A stretch of 64,000 nt of DNA from Tremella fuciformis (GCA_032768795.1 CP136490.1:5704001-5768000); one strand, 5' to 3'; shown: positions 10,999 to 23,022, counted from the first letter of the stretch. Numbers and translations are program-made. The notes: a model not told the origin generated them from the sequence alone.

Positions 10999-11043
10999 GG
11001 TGAGAGTGGTGCCGGTGAGAGTGGTGCCGGTGAGAGTGGTGCC
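10999..11043 (+). repeat. 15-bp minisatellite, three units
   Basis: Three perfect head-to-tail copies of GGTGAGAGTGGTGCC with degenerate partial units on both sides. Confidence 0.9.
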
Positions 11044-11138
11044 GGAGGTGGTAAGATTGGGCAAAGCAATGCTGGTGACAGTGTAGCTCAGAGACTCGGC
11101 AGGCCGGACAGTGCCATGGGGGCCACCAGACAGTCTCT

Positions 11139-11168
11139 GAAGAAGAAGAAGAAGAAGAAGAAGAAGAA
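11139..11168 (+). repeat. GAA trinucleotide microsatellite
   Basis: About ten GAA repeats, followed by AGGAAG. Likely length-variable between strains. Confidence 0.95.
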
Positions 11169-11400
11169 AGGAAGATGTGATGGCGCGGCGGCAAGCAGTT
11201 TCGAGAGCGGCATCAATTTTGGCACCAACTCGACGCGGTATACCCTCGATGAATCACAGACCGGCCGGACATGCATTCGTCCCCCATCCACGTTTATCTC
11301 TCATCTCTTCTCAACTCATCACCTATCGAGGTCTAGGCTGCCAGTATCGGCACCTCGGCTGAGCCTGCTGTACACTACCGCCCATCAGTGAGAGCTCAGC

Positions 11401-14400
11401 ATGTCCGGGATCGACCCCGCCAACCTCCCTTATCAACCGCGGCGACGCAAGTCTGCCCGACCCAGCCGCCCCCTTCCGCCGCCCCCAGACGAAGATGCAG
11501 CCGCCATCAGCGCCTTCGATGCGGCCCAAGCTTTCACCTCGCCCCCCTCCCCTCCGCCTCAGTCATCTTCTCTCCCCCCGCCCCCTGTCCAGCCACCGCC
11601 GTCCGAGGAGTCAAGCGGTGCGCAGACATCAGCGGCCCATCTCCATCCGTACCACTCGACGCTGCCGACCACCGGCGCCGGCCAGCCGCCGCTGACGCTC
11701 ACGCCGCTACGCGGGCACTACCTGAAGAAGACGCTGGTGCAGAACCAGCTGATCCACGAGCTCAACCTCCTCACCGACCCGATCCTCGGGGCCAACGCCC
11801 TGGGCCTGCTGGGCGACCCGTTCGTACTCCCCGAGGCGGCCAAGCGCGAGGCGCTGCAGCGCGTCTCCGAGGTCGCGCGGCAGGAGGGGCAGCTGGCCGA
11901 CCTGCCCTTCATGCGCTTCCTGTTCCACCAGTTCGTCCTGCCGTTCCCGTTCCTCGGCTCGGCGCCGCCGACCTTTTGGTCCGCCAAGGTGCAGCCGTTC
12001 CTCTCGTCGTTCCTCGCGAGCACGGGCGTCAGCGCGCGCAGCCAGCTGACGGCCGCGGAGAAGGAGGCGGCGGAGAGCATGATGACCAAGGAGGAGAAGA
12101 AGGAGGAGGCGGACAAGGCCAAGCTGTGGAGCAAGGTCGAGAAGCACCTCTCACTCATGGTCGGCGTGGGCGTCAAGCTGCAGAGCGGCGAGGAGGTCGT
12201 GCGCGTGGGCCAGGCCGAGCTGCGCCGCATCGAGGCGCAGCAGCAGGAGAGGCGCCGCAAGTGGGCAGAGAGGCACAGGATCGAGATGGAGAAGATGGAC
12301 GGCATCATCGCGGGCGAGACGGGCGGGCTGCCGCCGCCGCCCGGCGGGGCGGTCGACATGGGCTTCGAAGTCAACGTCGTCGGCGTCAGGCTGGTGATTG
12401 AGAAGGGGCGCGTGCGGAATAGGAGTCATGAGGTCAGCTCGCCCCCTTTGAGTCTGAGTGGAAGAAGCTGATCCGGGCAGGAGTTCCTCATTCGTACACG
12501 GCGCAATGGCCTCAATGACGTCTTTGTGTCACGGCGATATGGTGACTTCAGGCGACTTGCAGATGAGCTCAGGATCGCCTTCCCAGACTACCAGCTGCCA
12601 GCGCCTCCTCCGAAGGACAAGTCAGTCACAGTTACGACAACCCCGTCATCATCCACCGGGTACTCGGCGTACAACCCCCTGCGAGCGATTTATGGATCCT
12701 CACAGTCGTCGCCCAATCCGGGATCGACTCCTTCGGGTCGCGACTCGCCCCATGCTGCCGAGACAGCTTCTATCAACTCTGGAATGTCCCCGACGCCTCT
12801 GTCAAGAGAGAAGAACCGCCTAACCCTCCGAGCGTATCTGCAAAACATTCTCATGTTGCCGATGGTCATGGACTCGCCCATCCTCCGATCCTTCCTCCTC
12901 TCCGGTCCGACCACTTTGACTCCGGCCGAAGCCGCGGACAGTCAGCGTCGGCTCGAGGCGGATGCAGTGAGAGAAGAAGGACGACGTCGATTCAGACAGG
13001 AGGCGGAGAAGCGTATCGAGACCCTCAGAGAAGGGCTGGCGCTCTTCAAAGGCGATGTCCTGGCCAAGGAAGGTGGCTTGAAGAAGGTCTTCGACGTAGT
13101 CAGGCGTGTGGACCGAGTGGAGGACCTGCCTAAAGCCGAGGCGAGCGTGCTAGAGTGGGGTCGCATCTCGTGAGCATTCCATGACGATATCCTGCCGTGG
13201 CTGGGCTGACTGAGAGACTCGCTGCGACCATCTTCAACGTCTTCGTCGCATCTGACACTGCATCTGACACATTCTATCAGATGAAACGGCTGCATGGCAT
13301 GATGCCTTACTTCGTCATGAAAGGCATCTTGCGGATATCAAACCCCATGGCAATGATCAGAGGCGAGTCGGCTTGTCGCGATTCGCATGACCGATGCTAA
13401 TATCTAGGTATCCTCGATCTTTTCCTGGCTCGACCCTTCGGAGGTCAATCTTTGATTCAGAAGTAAGTGATGATTGACGAAGCTGTCAAGATTGTGGTTG
13501 ACGTGCCAGAATGTTCTCCCAGTCGCTCAACGAGGACGTCCGGCTCATCGCTGAAGACATTCTCGCCATCTCAGAAAGGGTGGATGACCCTGTCTTGTGC
13601 CAGAAGATCCAGCAATATGCCGAGGCGCCTTATGAGGTCCAGGAGATCTACCGCAAAGACGCAGCTACCGAGAACATCGATCTGCTCGTTGTGATTTTGC
13701 GCTCACCGGACATCCCAACTTTGTCGAGGCCACAGCTGCAACGAGCATACAAGGCTTCAAGGGCGTGGAAGGAGTATAAAGCTTCTCAAGCCGAGATGGA
13801 GGATTCGGACGATGATCTCGGCCCGGAAAGCGAAGAAGCTTGGCTGTTCGAAGATCTCACGACTCTATTGAGGCTGTGGCTGCGCAAGAGGGAAAAGGAG
13901 GCATTATTGGCGCTCATCTTCGAGGTGAGGCCGTGCTTCGCGGGTAGAACTAGGCTTACGCTCAGGGGACCACGGCCGAGTTGCTCAAGGACATCATCAC
14001 CATCTTCTACGCCCCCCTTGCCCAAGTCTACAAGGCTGCGAGCATCGCAGACTCCCTTGGCGATTTGCAGAACTTCATCAACGACATGATCCGCACTGTG
14101 GAGCAAGTCGAAGAGTGTCAGCTCCATCAACTGTGCGATTTCGTGAGCTGATCCGGTAGTATCTCAAGAAGACCCACAGCGAACCGTTCAAACATTCATC
14201 GACCTGGTCCAGCGACACGAGCAATCCTTCTACACGTTCATTCACAACGTGCACACCAAGGGTCAGGGTTTGTTCGACAGCCTCATGTCGTGGATCGAAT
14301 TGTTCCTCAACTATGCGCGGTCAGGCCTGGACCAGAAAGTCGACCTCGAGTTCATTCTCCCGCACGCGGGAGAGGAGAGGGCAGCGATCATGGCTGAAGT

Positions 14401-15172
14401 GGATGCTGTGGCACAGTATCACTACAAGCTGAAGCTGGCGCACGAGGAGAAGGTGCGCAGGCGGTTCCAGAGCTCCGAAGGCCAGACCGATGAAGAGGCT
14501 GCCCTGGTCGGCAGCGTTTTGATCAGCCTAAACCTTGACCAGGCCGCCCTTGGCGGTGCGGGCGACATTGCGGACGAGGAGGACGATGAGACGGACGAGG
14601 AAGACGAAGCGGATGGAGGGGAGGAGAGCGACCTCAGTTCCGTCACGAGCAGACTGGATAGCGTAAGGCTGGCCCCCGTGCCTGCCGGCAAGAGAGCGGC
14701 ACAGGCAGCAACGCCAGCTACGGACCTTGCGTCGCCCCAGCCACAAGCTTCCCTTTCGCCCACCTCTGCACTCGACCTGAAAGATCGCGAACGGCGCGGC
14801 AGCGGAGCTGGCTCGACCCGCTCGAGCATGGAGAAATTCCGCTCGTCTCTCGACTTCAAGCGCAAGTCTCCCGATGGCGACAAGCAACAGAGCTCGTCTC
14901 AGCGTTTAGCGGCTGCCGACGCGCACCGCGCTGAGAAGCGGTTGCCGCCGACACCGACCAACGACCCTGCGTCAGCAACGCATTCTCATCCGAGGAAGAG
15001 GAAGAACAGGAAGAGACGACAGCAGGAGGCGCTCGTACCGCCAGAGACTAAGCACCTGGACGAGCTACGCCCCCTGTTTGTGGAAGTGGTGAGCTGTTCC
15101 CCAAGCAGAGAAGCGTCAGCGCTGACGAGCTAGATACGACCCATGTTGAGAGTCAAGCCGATCCAGCTGTAG
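11401..15172 (+). CDS. PX-domain phosphoinositide-binding protein (PXB-PX-DUF3818 type)
   Basis: Large protein of about 1,150 aa. Exon 1 (11401-12432) has a Pro/Ser-rich N-terminus, then a helical PX-associated region (LTPLRGHYLKKTLVQNQLI, typical of the PXB domain) and a Lys/Glu helix. Exon 2 (from 12481) carries the PX domain core (EFLIRTRRNGLNDVFVSRRY, GDFRRL), which binds phosphoinositides, interrupted by a Ser/Thr-rich insert. Later exons encode the DUF3818-like C-terminal region (LHGMMPYFVMKGILRISNP, FIDLVQRHEQSFYTFIHNVH) and an acidic, disordered tail ending KPIQL at 15172. This arrangement matches the fungal family that includes yeast Lec1/YPR097W, implicated in membrane lipid distribution. 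One intron (13363-13407) has a GC donor (AG|GCGAGT). The start ATG follows an in-frame stop upstream. Confidence 0.85.
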
Positions 15173-15328
15173 ATGCCTTGTGCTTGTGACGAGGAGACAT
15201 GCGGAAAACACGTCAAGCTGTGCCGTATAATGTCATGATGTCTAGTGTCTAGTGTCTAGTGCCGCGCATTCTCGTTGCCCCGCGCGACTACATGCAGTCT
15301 ATCCCGGTGGACCGTATCTCCTGTCAGC

Positions 15329-16014
15329 TCACGATGAGCCCAGACCGATCTTGCCGCCATGCTGGAGGGTCCGTTCCACCTGCTCGGGCGTGACGAACCA
15401 CGTACGCCCCTTGCCTCCATCTTTGTTGTACCGCACGGGATTTTGGACTCTGCCGAGTAGTGTGAATGGCGGTGTGATGATGTGGAGATGAAGGTGGTGG
15501 ACCGAAGAGAAGGGCGGGATGTGATAGCCCATCTTGGTGCCGGGTTCGGGACGCAGGCCACGTGCGAGGTCGTGCATGGAACGCACTGCTGTCAGATCGA
15601 CACCTCGCGTCTCGCGCTTCGACCCAGGCAGAGCTTTAGGGTAACCATGACTCACAGAGGGGAAGATGCGCCCCAGTCAGCTCTTTCACCGTGCCGACTG
15701 TACTTCAGCTCCACGCCGCTGTAGAACCCAAAGCACACCGAAGGCTGACCCGTGTGTTTTCGCGGGATGACGAGCAGATGCTCCGCTCCTCTAGGCCATC
15801 GATCCCGAAAGACGATCAGCTCATCCGTCTGCACATCAGCCCTCCACCCCCTTCTGCGTAAATGAGGTTTCACCTGATGGATCACGTCGAGCAACGCGGT
15901 GTCGCAGAACGGGCATCCGTCTTTGTATCCCTCAGCGCCCGGTGTTAGAAGTGGCGAGGTCGAGTCGGTCTTGGAGGGGCGGGATGAGCCCAAGCACGAG
16001 AGCACTTTGACCAT
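15329..16014 (-). CDS. Histidine-triad (HIT) nucleotide-binding protein
   Basis: Three minus-strand exons spliced to about 190 aa. The N-terminal exon has CPFC and HLLVIPRKH; the middle exon gives TVKELTGAHLPL. The last exon has MGYHIPPFSSVHHLHLHI, containing the catalytic triad motif H-L-H-L-H, followed by a tail ending GLGSS. HIT enzymes hydrolyse nucleoside phosphoramidates or related nucleotide conjugates through a covalent histidine intermediate. The CPFC element and spacing resemble the HINT3/aprataxin-like branch, but no DNA-repair domain is present. It shares a 206-bp divergent promoter with the flavin reductase-like gene. The two internal joins were chosen because they keep the conserved strand order and use GT-AG sites. 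Confidence 0.8.
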
Positions 16015-16220
16015 GACATGACATGTAATTACTGGCTGGAGTCGAGCAGGCGTCGCTTAGATAGCTGGTACAGGCACGGGCCAACCACGTGGCCGTTGGC
16101 GATGATCGCTGATAGCCTCCGGGTGACGCACGGGTGGAGGTCTATTCTTTCTTTCGAGGGTCATTTTGCTTGCTCACCAATCTTCTCCTCACCAATACAG
16201 CTAGCTACTACCGTGCTGCG
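16015..16220. promoter_or_regulatory. Bidirectional promoter, HIT gene / flavin reductase-like gene
   Basis: 206 bp separate the two divergent ATGs, so control elements for both must lie here or inside the genes. No clear TATA box was seen. Confidence 0.4.
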
Positions 16221-17437
16221 ATGTCCCGCCACCCTCCTTTTGACGGTAGGTACCTCCTCACCTCCTCTCACCTCCTGAAACGTGGGTGGTCGCTGAGACG
16301 CAGAGGTCCAGGCTTCTCGGCCGGACTTTGACGCCGACTTCAAGGCGGGATACACCAAGACCCCGGAGCCCAGCTTCCGCCCTGGCCAAGGGCTCAACAG
16401 TCTTGTAAGGCCATGTGACGCGAGACGAGACGCACGCTGACGATCAGCCGCATGCCGCCGACTTTGATTCCGCCGCACCGTGTCGGTCTGTCGATACGGC
16501 CGACATCCCAAGTGGGGACATGTACAAGGTGAGTCTGGTTCTGCTGCGACAGTGAGGCAGTGCTGATGATACAGCTGATGATTTCGGCAATTGTCAGCTG
16601 ACGGACGACCTTTGGTGGTGACATGAGCTGATGGTAGACCCCACGACCGATCGCCTTCATGTCGACTGTCGGCAAGGACGGTGTGCCGAATGTGAGCCAA
16701 TCCCGGGGCCTTGCTGCGTGGGTTGAAGTCAGCTCGCTCCGTTTTCGTACTTCAACATGGTCTCGCATGACCCGCCGGCGATCATGGTGTCCATCGGTCG
16801 AACGGGGCGTGGTCTCAAGGGTGAGCCGTGGCGTCCACTCAAGCAGGGACTGTGCGCTGACACGCCAGACTCCAACACGAACATCAAAGAGACTGGCGAG
16901 TTCTGCGTGTCGATCATCTCCGAGCCCTTCGTCGAAGCGATGAACACCACCGCCCTTGACGCTCCTTATGACGTTAGCGAGTGGCAACTGTCCGGCCTGA
17001 CACCGCGGGCATCAGAGTGAGTCCCTCCGCGCATCGAGACGCGTGGCCGACGAGTATGTAGAAGGGTCAAACCTCCCCATGTGGGCGAGAGCGCGTTCAG
17101 CATGGAGTGCACCTTGTTGCATTGGCACGACCTAGTCGGTGCCAAAGGCAACAACACAATGACCGTCATCGTCGGCAAGATTGAGCGTGTTCATATCGTC
17201 CGGCCCCTCCTCCCTTCTCCCTAAAGTCTGCTGACGGGTCAGAAAGAGAGCGTGCTTGTGCCCGGATCTGGCGCGCTGCTGGTGGCGCCTGAGAAGCTCA
17301 AGCCGGTATCCCGAATGGGAGGTATCACCTATGCTCGCTCGACGCAGTTCTACGAGATCCCCCGGCCCAAGTGGGCCGACGTCGAGAGCGAAGACGACGT
17401 CAAGGCTGCTCTTGCGAGAGAGGCAAAGACTGCATAG
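16221..17437 (+). CDS. Flavin reductase-like FMN-binding split-barrel protein
   Basis: Multi-exon gene of about 290 aa. Spliced exons read MISAIVPRPIAFMSTVGKDG, then NLAPFSYFNMVSHDPPAIMV, then DSNTNIKETGEFCVSIISEP. This is the FMN-binding core of the DIM6/NTAB flavin reductase-like family (PRPIA...S..G..NLAPFS...DPP...NI..TGEF). Later exons give LLHWHDLVG, TVIVGKIERVH and GGITYARSTQFYEIPRPKW, ending at 17437. Members are cytosolic flavoproteins that often act as oxidoreductases or flavin donors; the substrate is not predictable. The first exon is short (MSRHPPFD). The exon joins between about 16250 and 16660 are inferred. Confidence 0.8.
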
Positions 17438-17553
17438 ACACTAGATGTACATCTATGTCTGCATCGTTAAAGCTACATCTCGCACCTCGTCCGAGCGACA
17501 GGTCGTAAGGTCGTTAAGCTCAAGCGTAAAGCATCACATTACATCTCCACGAG

Positions 17554-18923
17554 TCAAGCTGCCGTGTCGTACTTGTCGATCAACGCCTTCAGGCGGGTCT
17601 GCGCCATCCCACTCGGCCGAGGTTGCGCATAGACGCCGGTAGTGCTTGTGCTCGTCGAGCTGACGGACCTGCTCTTGGCGCCACTTGGCGACGAGGTCGA
17701 GGTCGAGGTTTGAGGGGAATGGATACGTTCGTTCTCTGCGGCAAAGTCGAGCCAGATCTGCTTGGCAGAGGTTACCCGACCACCTCGGCCACCCCTAGCG
17801 GATCCCTTGGGTGCGGCAGATACTTGACTCGATCCGATTCGAGCAGTCTGAACGACGGGCGTGCTGGGAAGCGGCGGGCGAATGCCCACTAACGGCTCCC
17901 AGACATCCCTGACATCCCGCCTGTCTCCTCTCTGTCCCTGCGCCAGTGCGAGCGCAGAAGAAGAGTCCGCCTCTTCATCTTTGTCTAGGTCTGCGTGGGA
18001 GAGGCGGTCGACGAGGGTGTACAGCTGATCGTCGTCGACGAGCGCTTCGAGCGAGCGCACCGTTGCGGGGGACAAGCGATGCGGCGAGGGGGGATCGTTC
18101 AAGTACCCGACGAGTGGCCGGGGTGCAGGCGAGAGCAACGAGGGGTCGTGTTTTTGCTTCTGTTCAATTTGAAGGGGTGCAGATAGGCGCGGACGAGGGC
18201 CAAGAGGCTTGATGTTCAAAACAGCCGGACGAGCAGGGTCGGAAGGGCCTACGGTCGGGTTGGACGAGTCGGAAGGGATGGGAGGCAAGGGCGGGCTGAC
18301 GCTCCGACCTCTGCCTGAGCGCTCGCTGCTCTCCCTCAGATGCCGGGACGTCCTTTCTGCTTTGGTCTCGCGCGTGAGGGGCGGTCGGGTTGGTGCAGTA
18401 TGTACCACCCATTCTGGCTCGACGTACTTCGGTCGTTGAGGGTGAGGAGGCAGGGGCGGTAGCTCGTGCTTGCTTGCGAGGCTGACACTCAGCGTTTCTG
18501 GCGTCGTGCCGAGGGAGGGCTGGGGCCGAGTCTGACGAGACTTCGAACCTCGTTGTGACGGCACGGACTGATGAGGTCGGTCCCGCCGCGAGGAAGTTGT
18601 TGAAGGGTCGCCGACTGCGTCGTCGAGGTGTCGAGGCGGCCCAGCGTACATCTGCTCCCACTCCCATCCGCCGCCGTAGATGGAAGGGACCCCGACCAGG
18701 AGCGGCGGGGCAGCCATCACTTCTGCCATGTGCCCCGAGTCGTAGTGCGGCATCGGCGGACGGCGGGGCATGACGCCTGGCACTGTCGACACCTGCAGCC
18801 TTGTTCGTGTGAGTAAAGAGTGAAGAGAGTCAGGATCAGCCAGTCAGAGCGGGAGATGGTGGCGAAGGAAGCACCCCTCTGAATGAGATCAATCATCACT
18901 TCTAGCTCTCGGACCTCCATCAT
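17554..18923 (-). CDS. Disordered Pro/Ser-rich protein, function unknown
   Basis: One long minus-strand exon of about 400 codons. It is rich in Pro, Ser and Arg with several short Pro runs (PPLPPIP, PPLPPHP) that could bind SH3 domains. The longest frame has no ATG at its 5' end. A short upstream exon (ATG at 18920 or 18923, MEVRELEVMIDLIQR) joined through a GT-AG intron would give a helix followed by VPGVMPRRPP. A helix plus PG(I/V) at the N-terminus of an otherwise disordered protein recalls some fungal peroxisome-import factors carrying a KPWE motif; only GWEWE is seen here, so this is weak. The C-terminus (QIWLDFAAENERI, TRLKALIDKYD) contains two short predicted helices. No enzymatic domain seen. 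Confidence 0.55.
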
Positions 18924-19097
18924 CTCAGGCACACAATGGGACGCAAAGGCTCAAAGGTGCCCTTGGCCGTGTTGCCCGTTGCCTGCCTCTGCCCCCGAGA
19001 CCAAGCGGAGTCGTTGTCAGAAAGCCATCAGTTACACATGTGATGCAGAAGGTGTCATGACCGAGAAAAACCGAGCCCTGATGGTAGCCGACTCCGC

Positions 19098-20070
19098 CTA
19101 TTCGTCGTCCTCGGCGTCCTCCTCAGCCTCCTCCTCGTCTTCCTCCTCCTCCTCGGCCTCCTCGCGCTCCTGCTCGAGCACAGCGGTGGCGATACGGTCC
19201 AAGTCCCGCCTAAACATCAGCCGAGGGCCCCCGTCGAGCAGTCAGCTGCATGGGTAATAGAGACGCCACTCACATGCCATCCTGGCTGATCTTCCGGCCT
19301 CCATCGGCAGCCTGCTCGAGCACACCGATCTTCTCGAGAGCCTGGACGACGGTCCGTTGCACACCCCGGGCAGAGTCCTGGTGGTGGCCTGGGCGGGTTC
19401 CCCGACGCTTCTTGTTGCCGTGGAGCTTGGCGAGGGCACCAACACCGACGTGCTTGCGGAGGTAGATGTGACGGGCGACGGCGGCTGACGATCAGCGACA
19501 TATCCCATCTGTCCTCTTATGCATCCCCATTTGTCCCCCTCGCTGCCCGCTCCAACGCAGAACTCGACCCACCTGCGCGCACGTAGAACCAATCGGGGTC
19601 GTAAGGGGCGAGCTCCTTGTCCGTGCCGGTTTTAACAATGTCGACCCATGTTGGGATCTCGAGCTTTCCCGAGCGTTTCAAGTGGCCAGAGTAGGCAACG
19701 ATGAAGGCCTCAGCGCTGCAGAGTCAGCAGCCGCACAACGGTTGTCGTGATGCCCCATTCTTCTCATATCACCCTCCCATTCTTCAACACGACCACCCTT
19801 CTGACGGTAATCCTCCAGCATCCGACGCGACGGCCCAGCGCTGCCAAATAATGTGGAAGACCGCCTGCGCTTCTTCTTCGCCCCTCCCTCATGTCCCAGC
19901 GAGCCGCCATGCACGATAGGTGCTGTCGTAGATTGAAGATTATCCGCGCGATCGATTGTCCATATACAGGCTGTGCTCGTTTCCATCTGTCCTCCCATTG
20001 CCCCCGACGCTCCTCTGCCGACTGGCCAGCATGCAAGTATCGCTTACCTGATGTCGCGTACACCCGGCAT
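19098..20070 (-). CDS. RPS19: 40S ribosomal protein S19 (eS19)
   Basis: Structural component of the small ribosomal subunit head, needed for pre-rRNA maturation. The protein opens MPGVRDIS and continues [51 protein letters not shown] and RDLDRIA, all diagnostic for eS19. The C-terminus is extended by a Glu/Asp-rich tail ([18 protein letters not shown]) not present in yeast eS19. Exon 1 is only 23 nt (20070-20048). It is followed by a 332-nt intron, about seven times the local norm, a layout common in ribosomal protein genes where long first introns can hold regulatory elements or snoRNAs. Two further short introns interrupt the gene. Confidence 0.95.
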
Positions 20071-20387
20071 GTTGATGGATAGAGAATCGAGATACCTCTA
20101 CGCTGCTTGAGACTTCGAGGCAGGACTGCAGTCACAGGGACGACACAGAGCGGAAAGACGGCATGAGTGGGTCTAGGGAGATTGTGGCACTCAGACAAGG
20201 GGGACATTTTTCGGATATAGCAACGGTGAGCAGACTAACGCCGAAGCTGCCGTGTCGGTTTCTCAGAGGATACCGTGGGAGAGCAACGGTGGTCCGGTGG
20301 CCAAAGATTTCTCGCACCCGACTGATTTTGCACAACCTCTAGCGTTCATAGCCTGGAGCCGAGGCTATCCATCAACATACACTTGCC
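20071..20387. promoter_or_regulatory. Bidirectional promoter, RPS19 / MRD1
   Basis: 317 bp between divergent ATGs of a ribosomal protein gene and a pre-rRNA processing factor, suggesting shared ribosome-biogenesis control. No TATA box is obvious and no specific factor site was recognised. Confidence 0.45.
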
Positions 20388-22869
20388 ATGTCAGTACAGA
20401 CACCACTGAAGATCGCTACTAACAGCCAGGTCTCGACTCATCTTTCGCAATCTGCCCCCGTCCATCACATCCACTACATTCAGCTCTCAAATCGCCTCCA
20501 CCCCCTCCCTCAAAGAGGTCACGCTCACCGATGCTCGCGTCAATAGCAAACGACGCTTTGCGTTCGCCGGCTTCAAGTCATCTGGCGAAGCTGAGAAGGT
20601 CAAGGCATGGTTCGACGGCAGCTATGCGTTCGGCGGCGGCAAAGTCACGGTTGAAGTTGTAAGGGATCAGCCCTTGGCAGAGAAGCCAGTCAAGAGCAAA
20701 AGTAGCAAAACGAGGCGACTGGACAAGGCGCAGAACGGGTCTAGCGAAAATGAGAATCAGCGCCTCAAAGAGTTCATGGAGGTGATGAAGGGCGGCGAGG
20801 CGGAGAGCTCAGCGACTGCCGCGGCGCGAGCGGCCAAAGCTGTTCCGGGAGACGAGGGGTGGAAAGCGGAAGGCCTGCCGGGGAAGAAGGAAAAGAAGTC
20901 CAAGAAGGAGACGCAACATGCGGAGGTCGTAGACGATCCTGAGCCCAACGCAGAGGACGACGATGCGGCTTGGCTCAAGAGAAGACAGAAAGAACTCGAT
21001 ATCGATCCTCCTAGCGAGAATCACGAACCGAATCACGAGGGAGGCGGAGATGAACCCCACTCTTTAGCAGTTCCACTGGCCAGTCAAATCGACCCAGATC
21101 ATCAGCTAGTATCGTCAACCGGCCGCCTGTTCATACGCAACCTGCCCTTCGTCAGCACAAAAGACGATCTCGAGACACACTTCTCTCGCTTCGGTGTGGT
21201 AGAAGAAGTTCACGTGCCGCTTTCGTCGGACGGCCAACCGCTTGGTACTGCCTTTGTGCTGTATCGCGATCCGGCCGACGCACTATCAGCGTACCAGACT
21301 CTCGACAAGACGACATTCCAAGGTCGTTTGTTGCACGTGCTGCCCGGTCGAGCGAAACCTGGTCAAGATCAAAGCGGCGTTGTGGGAATCGTCAATGGCG
21401 AAGTCCTGGGAAAGTCCAAGCTTGGAAAGGGCGAGGTGAAGAAAGGGGTGGATGCCCGCCGGAAAGAAGAGGGCTCGCGAGGCGTGAACTGGGCCACCCT
21501 ATACATGAACGTAAGTCGACTTCTCGCAGCCTGACTTTTCTGACAAGTTCAGAGCGATGCCGTAGCTGCATCCGTTGCATCGCGCATGGGCATATCGAAA
21601 TCCGACTTGCTTAACGGCGACGACGGCAATGCGGCAGTCAAGCTAGCCTTGGCGGAGACGCACGTCATCGAGGAGACCAAGAAGTACTTCGAGGAGCAAG
21701 GCATCGTTCTGGACTCGCTATCGCCTCGCGTGCCTCGCTCCCCAACGACAATTCTAGTCAAGAACATCCCATTCGGCACGACGGCCAACACTCTGACTGA
21801 CCTCTTCTCGCCGCATGGAGAGCTAAAGCGAGTTCTGCTCCCTCCCTCAGGGACTTTGGGTGTGGTCGAATTCGCCAATTCCAGCGAGGCCGGGAAGGCC
21901 TTCAAAGCGCTCTCATACCGCCGGCTCGGGAATGCCGTGCTGTACCTCGAGAAGGGTCCTGTGGGGATGTTCAAAGAACCGCCATCTGGTTCTGCTCCCG
22001 CAGGAGATGCACAAGTGGCCGCAGAGAAGAAAGCGCTGGAGGAGAAGGCAGAGACTGCGGCGCGAGACGCGCCGGACCCGTCGGATGAAGCTGGCTCGAC
22101 TCTCTTCCTCAAAAACCTGTCGTTCGGAACGACGACCGAACGGCTGTCGTCGGTGCTGTCCAGTTTGGCCGGCTTCTCATTTGCTCGCGTCCAGACCAAG
22201 CCGGACCCGAAGAGACCTGGCGAGCGACTCTCGATGGGCTACGGCTTCGTCGGGTTCAACACCAAAGACGCGGCGAACAAGGCGTTGGCTGCCCTTGGTG
22301 GATTCGAGGTAGACGGCAAGGCGCTCGAGGTGAAATTCGCCCAGCGAGGCGTGGAGGACGTGCAGCGCGAAAGCAAGAGCAAGGAAAAGGGCGGCGAGAT
22401 GCAGGGCAAGACCAAGTCGACCAAGGTGCTCGTCAAGAATTTGCCGTTCGAGGCGACCAAGAAAGACCTGCGCGAGCTCTTCTCGTGGGTCTGCCATGTC
22501 ATCCCTACCTGACCCAGAATGCTTATGGCCAGTGCATATGGACAGATCAAGTCGTTGCGGTTGCCAAAGAAGCCCACGATGTCGGCCACTGGGGCTCATG
22601 CGTCTCGCGGTTTCGCCTTTCTGGAATTCACGACGCACGTCGAGGCGCAGCGAGCGATGGACGCCCTCAAGCATACCCATTTGTTAGGCCGACATCTGGT
22701 CCTGCAGTGGGCGAGGGACGATGTCGATGTCGACCTGGACAGACTGAGGGAGAAGGCGGGCCGCGATGCGCGGTTTGTGGGCGACGCAGGCGAGCCCAGG
22801 GGGAAGAAGAGGAAGATCCGAATGGACGAAGCGGGCACGGAGGAGATGGACGGTCTGGAGGTCGAGTAA
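20388..22869 (+). CDS. MRD1: Multiple RNA-binding domain protein, pre-rRNA processing factor Mrd1
   Basis: Nucleolar protein with at least five RNA-recognition motifs, needed for 18S rRNA processing. RNP-type motifs appear in order: RLIFRNLP, RLFIRNLPF with GTAFVLY, TILVKNIPF with GVVEFA, TLFLKNLSF with GYGFVGF, KVLVKNLPF with RGFAFLEF. Acidic and Lys-rich linkers separate them, including the Mrd1-type stretch NWATLYMN...SDAVAASVASRMG. The start codon is split by an intron: AT at 20388-20389, intron 20390-20429 (GTCAGT...CTAAC...CAG), then G at 20430, giving MSRLIFRNLPP. Two further introns lie near 21510-21551 and 22487-22518. Length about 800 aa, as expected for fungal Mrd1. Confidence 0.92.
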
Positions 22870-23022
22870 CGGGCACACATTGAGTAAGATCTTGTTGTAC
22901 ATGGGCCAGACAACATTGTTCAATCAAATGCACTGTGATTTGATATCAACATGCATGAGGATTAATGCTTTACACGCCGTAGAGAATGCGGAATCGGACT
23001 ACTTCACACCTCGGAGGACTTG

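Larger units (their letters stand above)
10784..11400. other. Intergenic region with simple repeats
   Basis: About 620 bp between the divergent dioxygenase and PX-protein genes. It contains a 15-bp minisatellite and a trinucleotide tract, listed separately. The part from about 11220 to 11400 is pyrimidine-rich and should hold the PX-gene leader. No gene is supported. Confidence 0.4.

Noticed and set aside
10999..11043. CRISPR-like array
   Set aside because: Three 15-bp tandem units without spacers are a minisatellite; a fungal genome would not be expected to carry CRISPR.
12151..12429. Minus-strand frames inside the PX-domain gene
   Set aside because: GC-rich coding sequence produces long antisense frames; the plus-strand protein has recognisable domains.
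17554..18792. Start of the disordered protein at 18792
   Set aside because: The codon is GTG. Either ATG 18771 or an upstream exon with ATG 18920/18923 is needed.
19716..20047. snoRNA in the RPS19 intron
   Set aside because: No convincing C/D or H/ACA boxes by eye. Left as a lead only.
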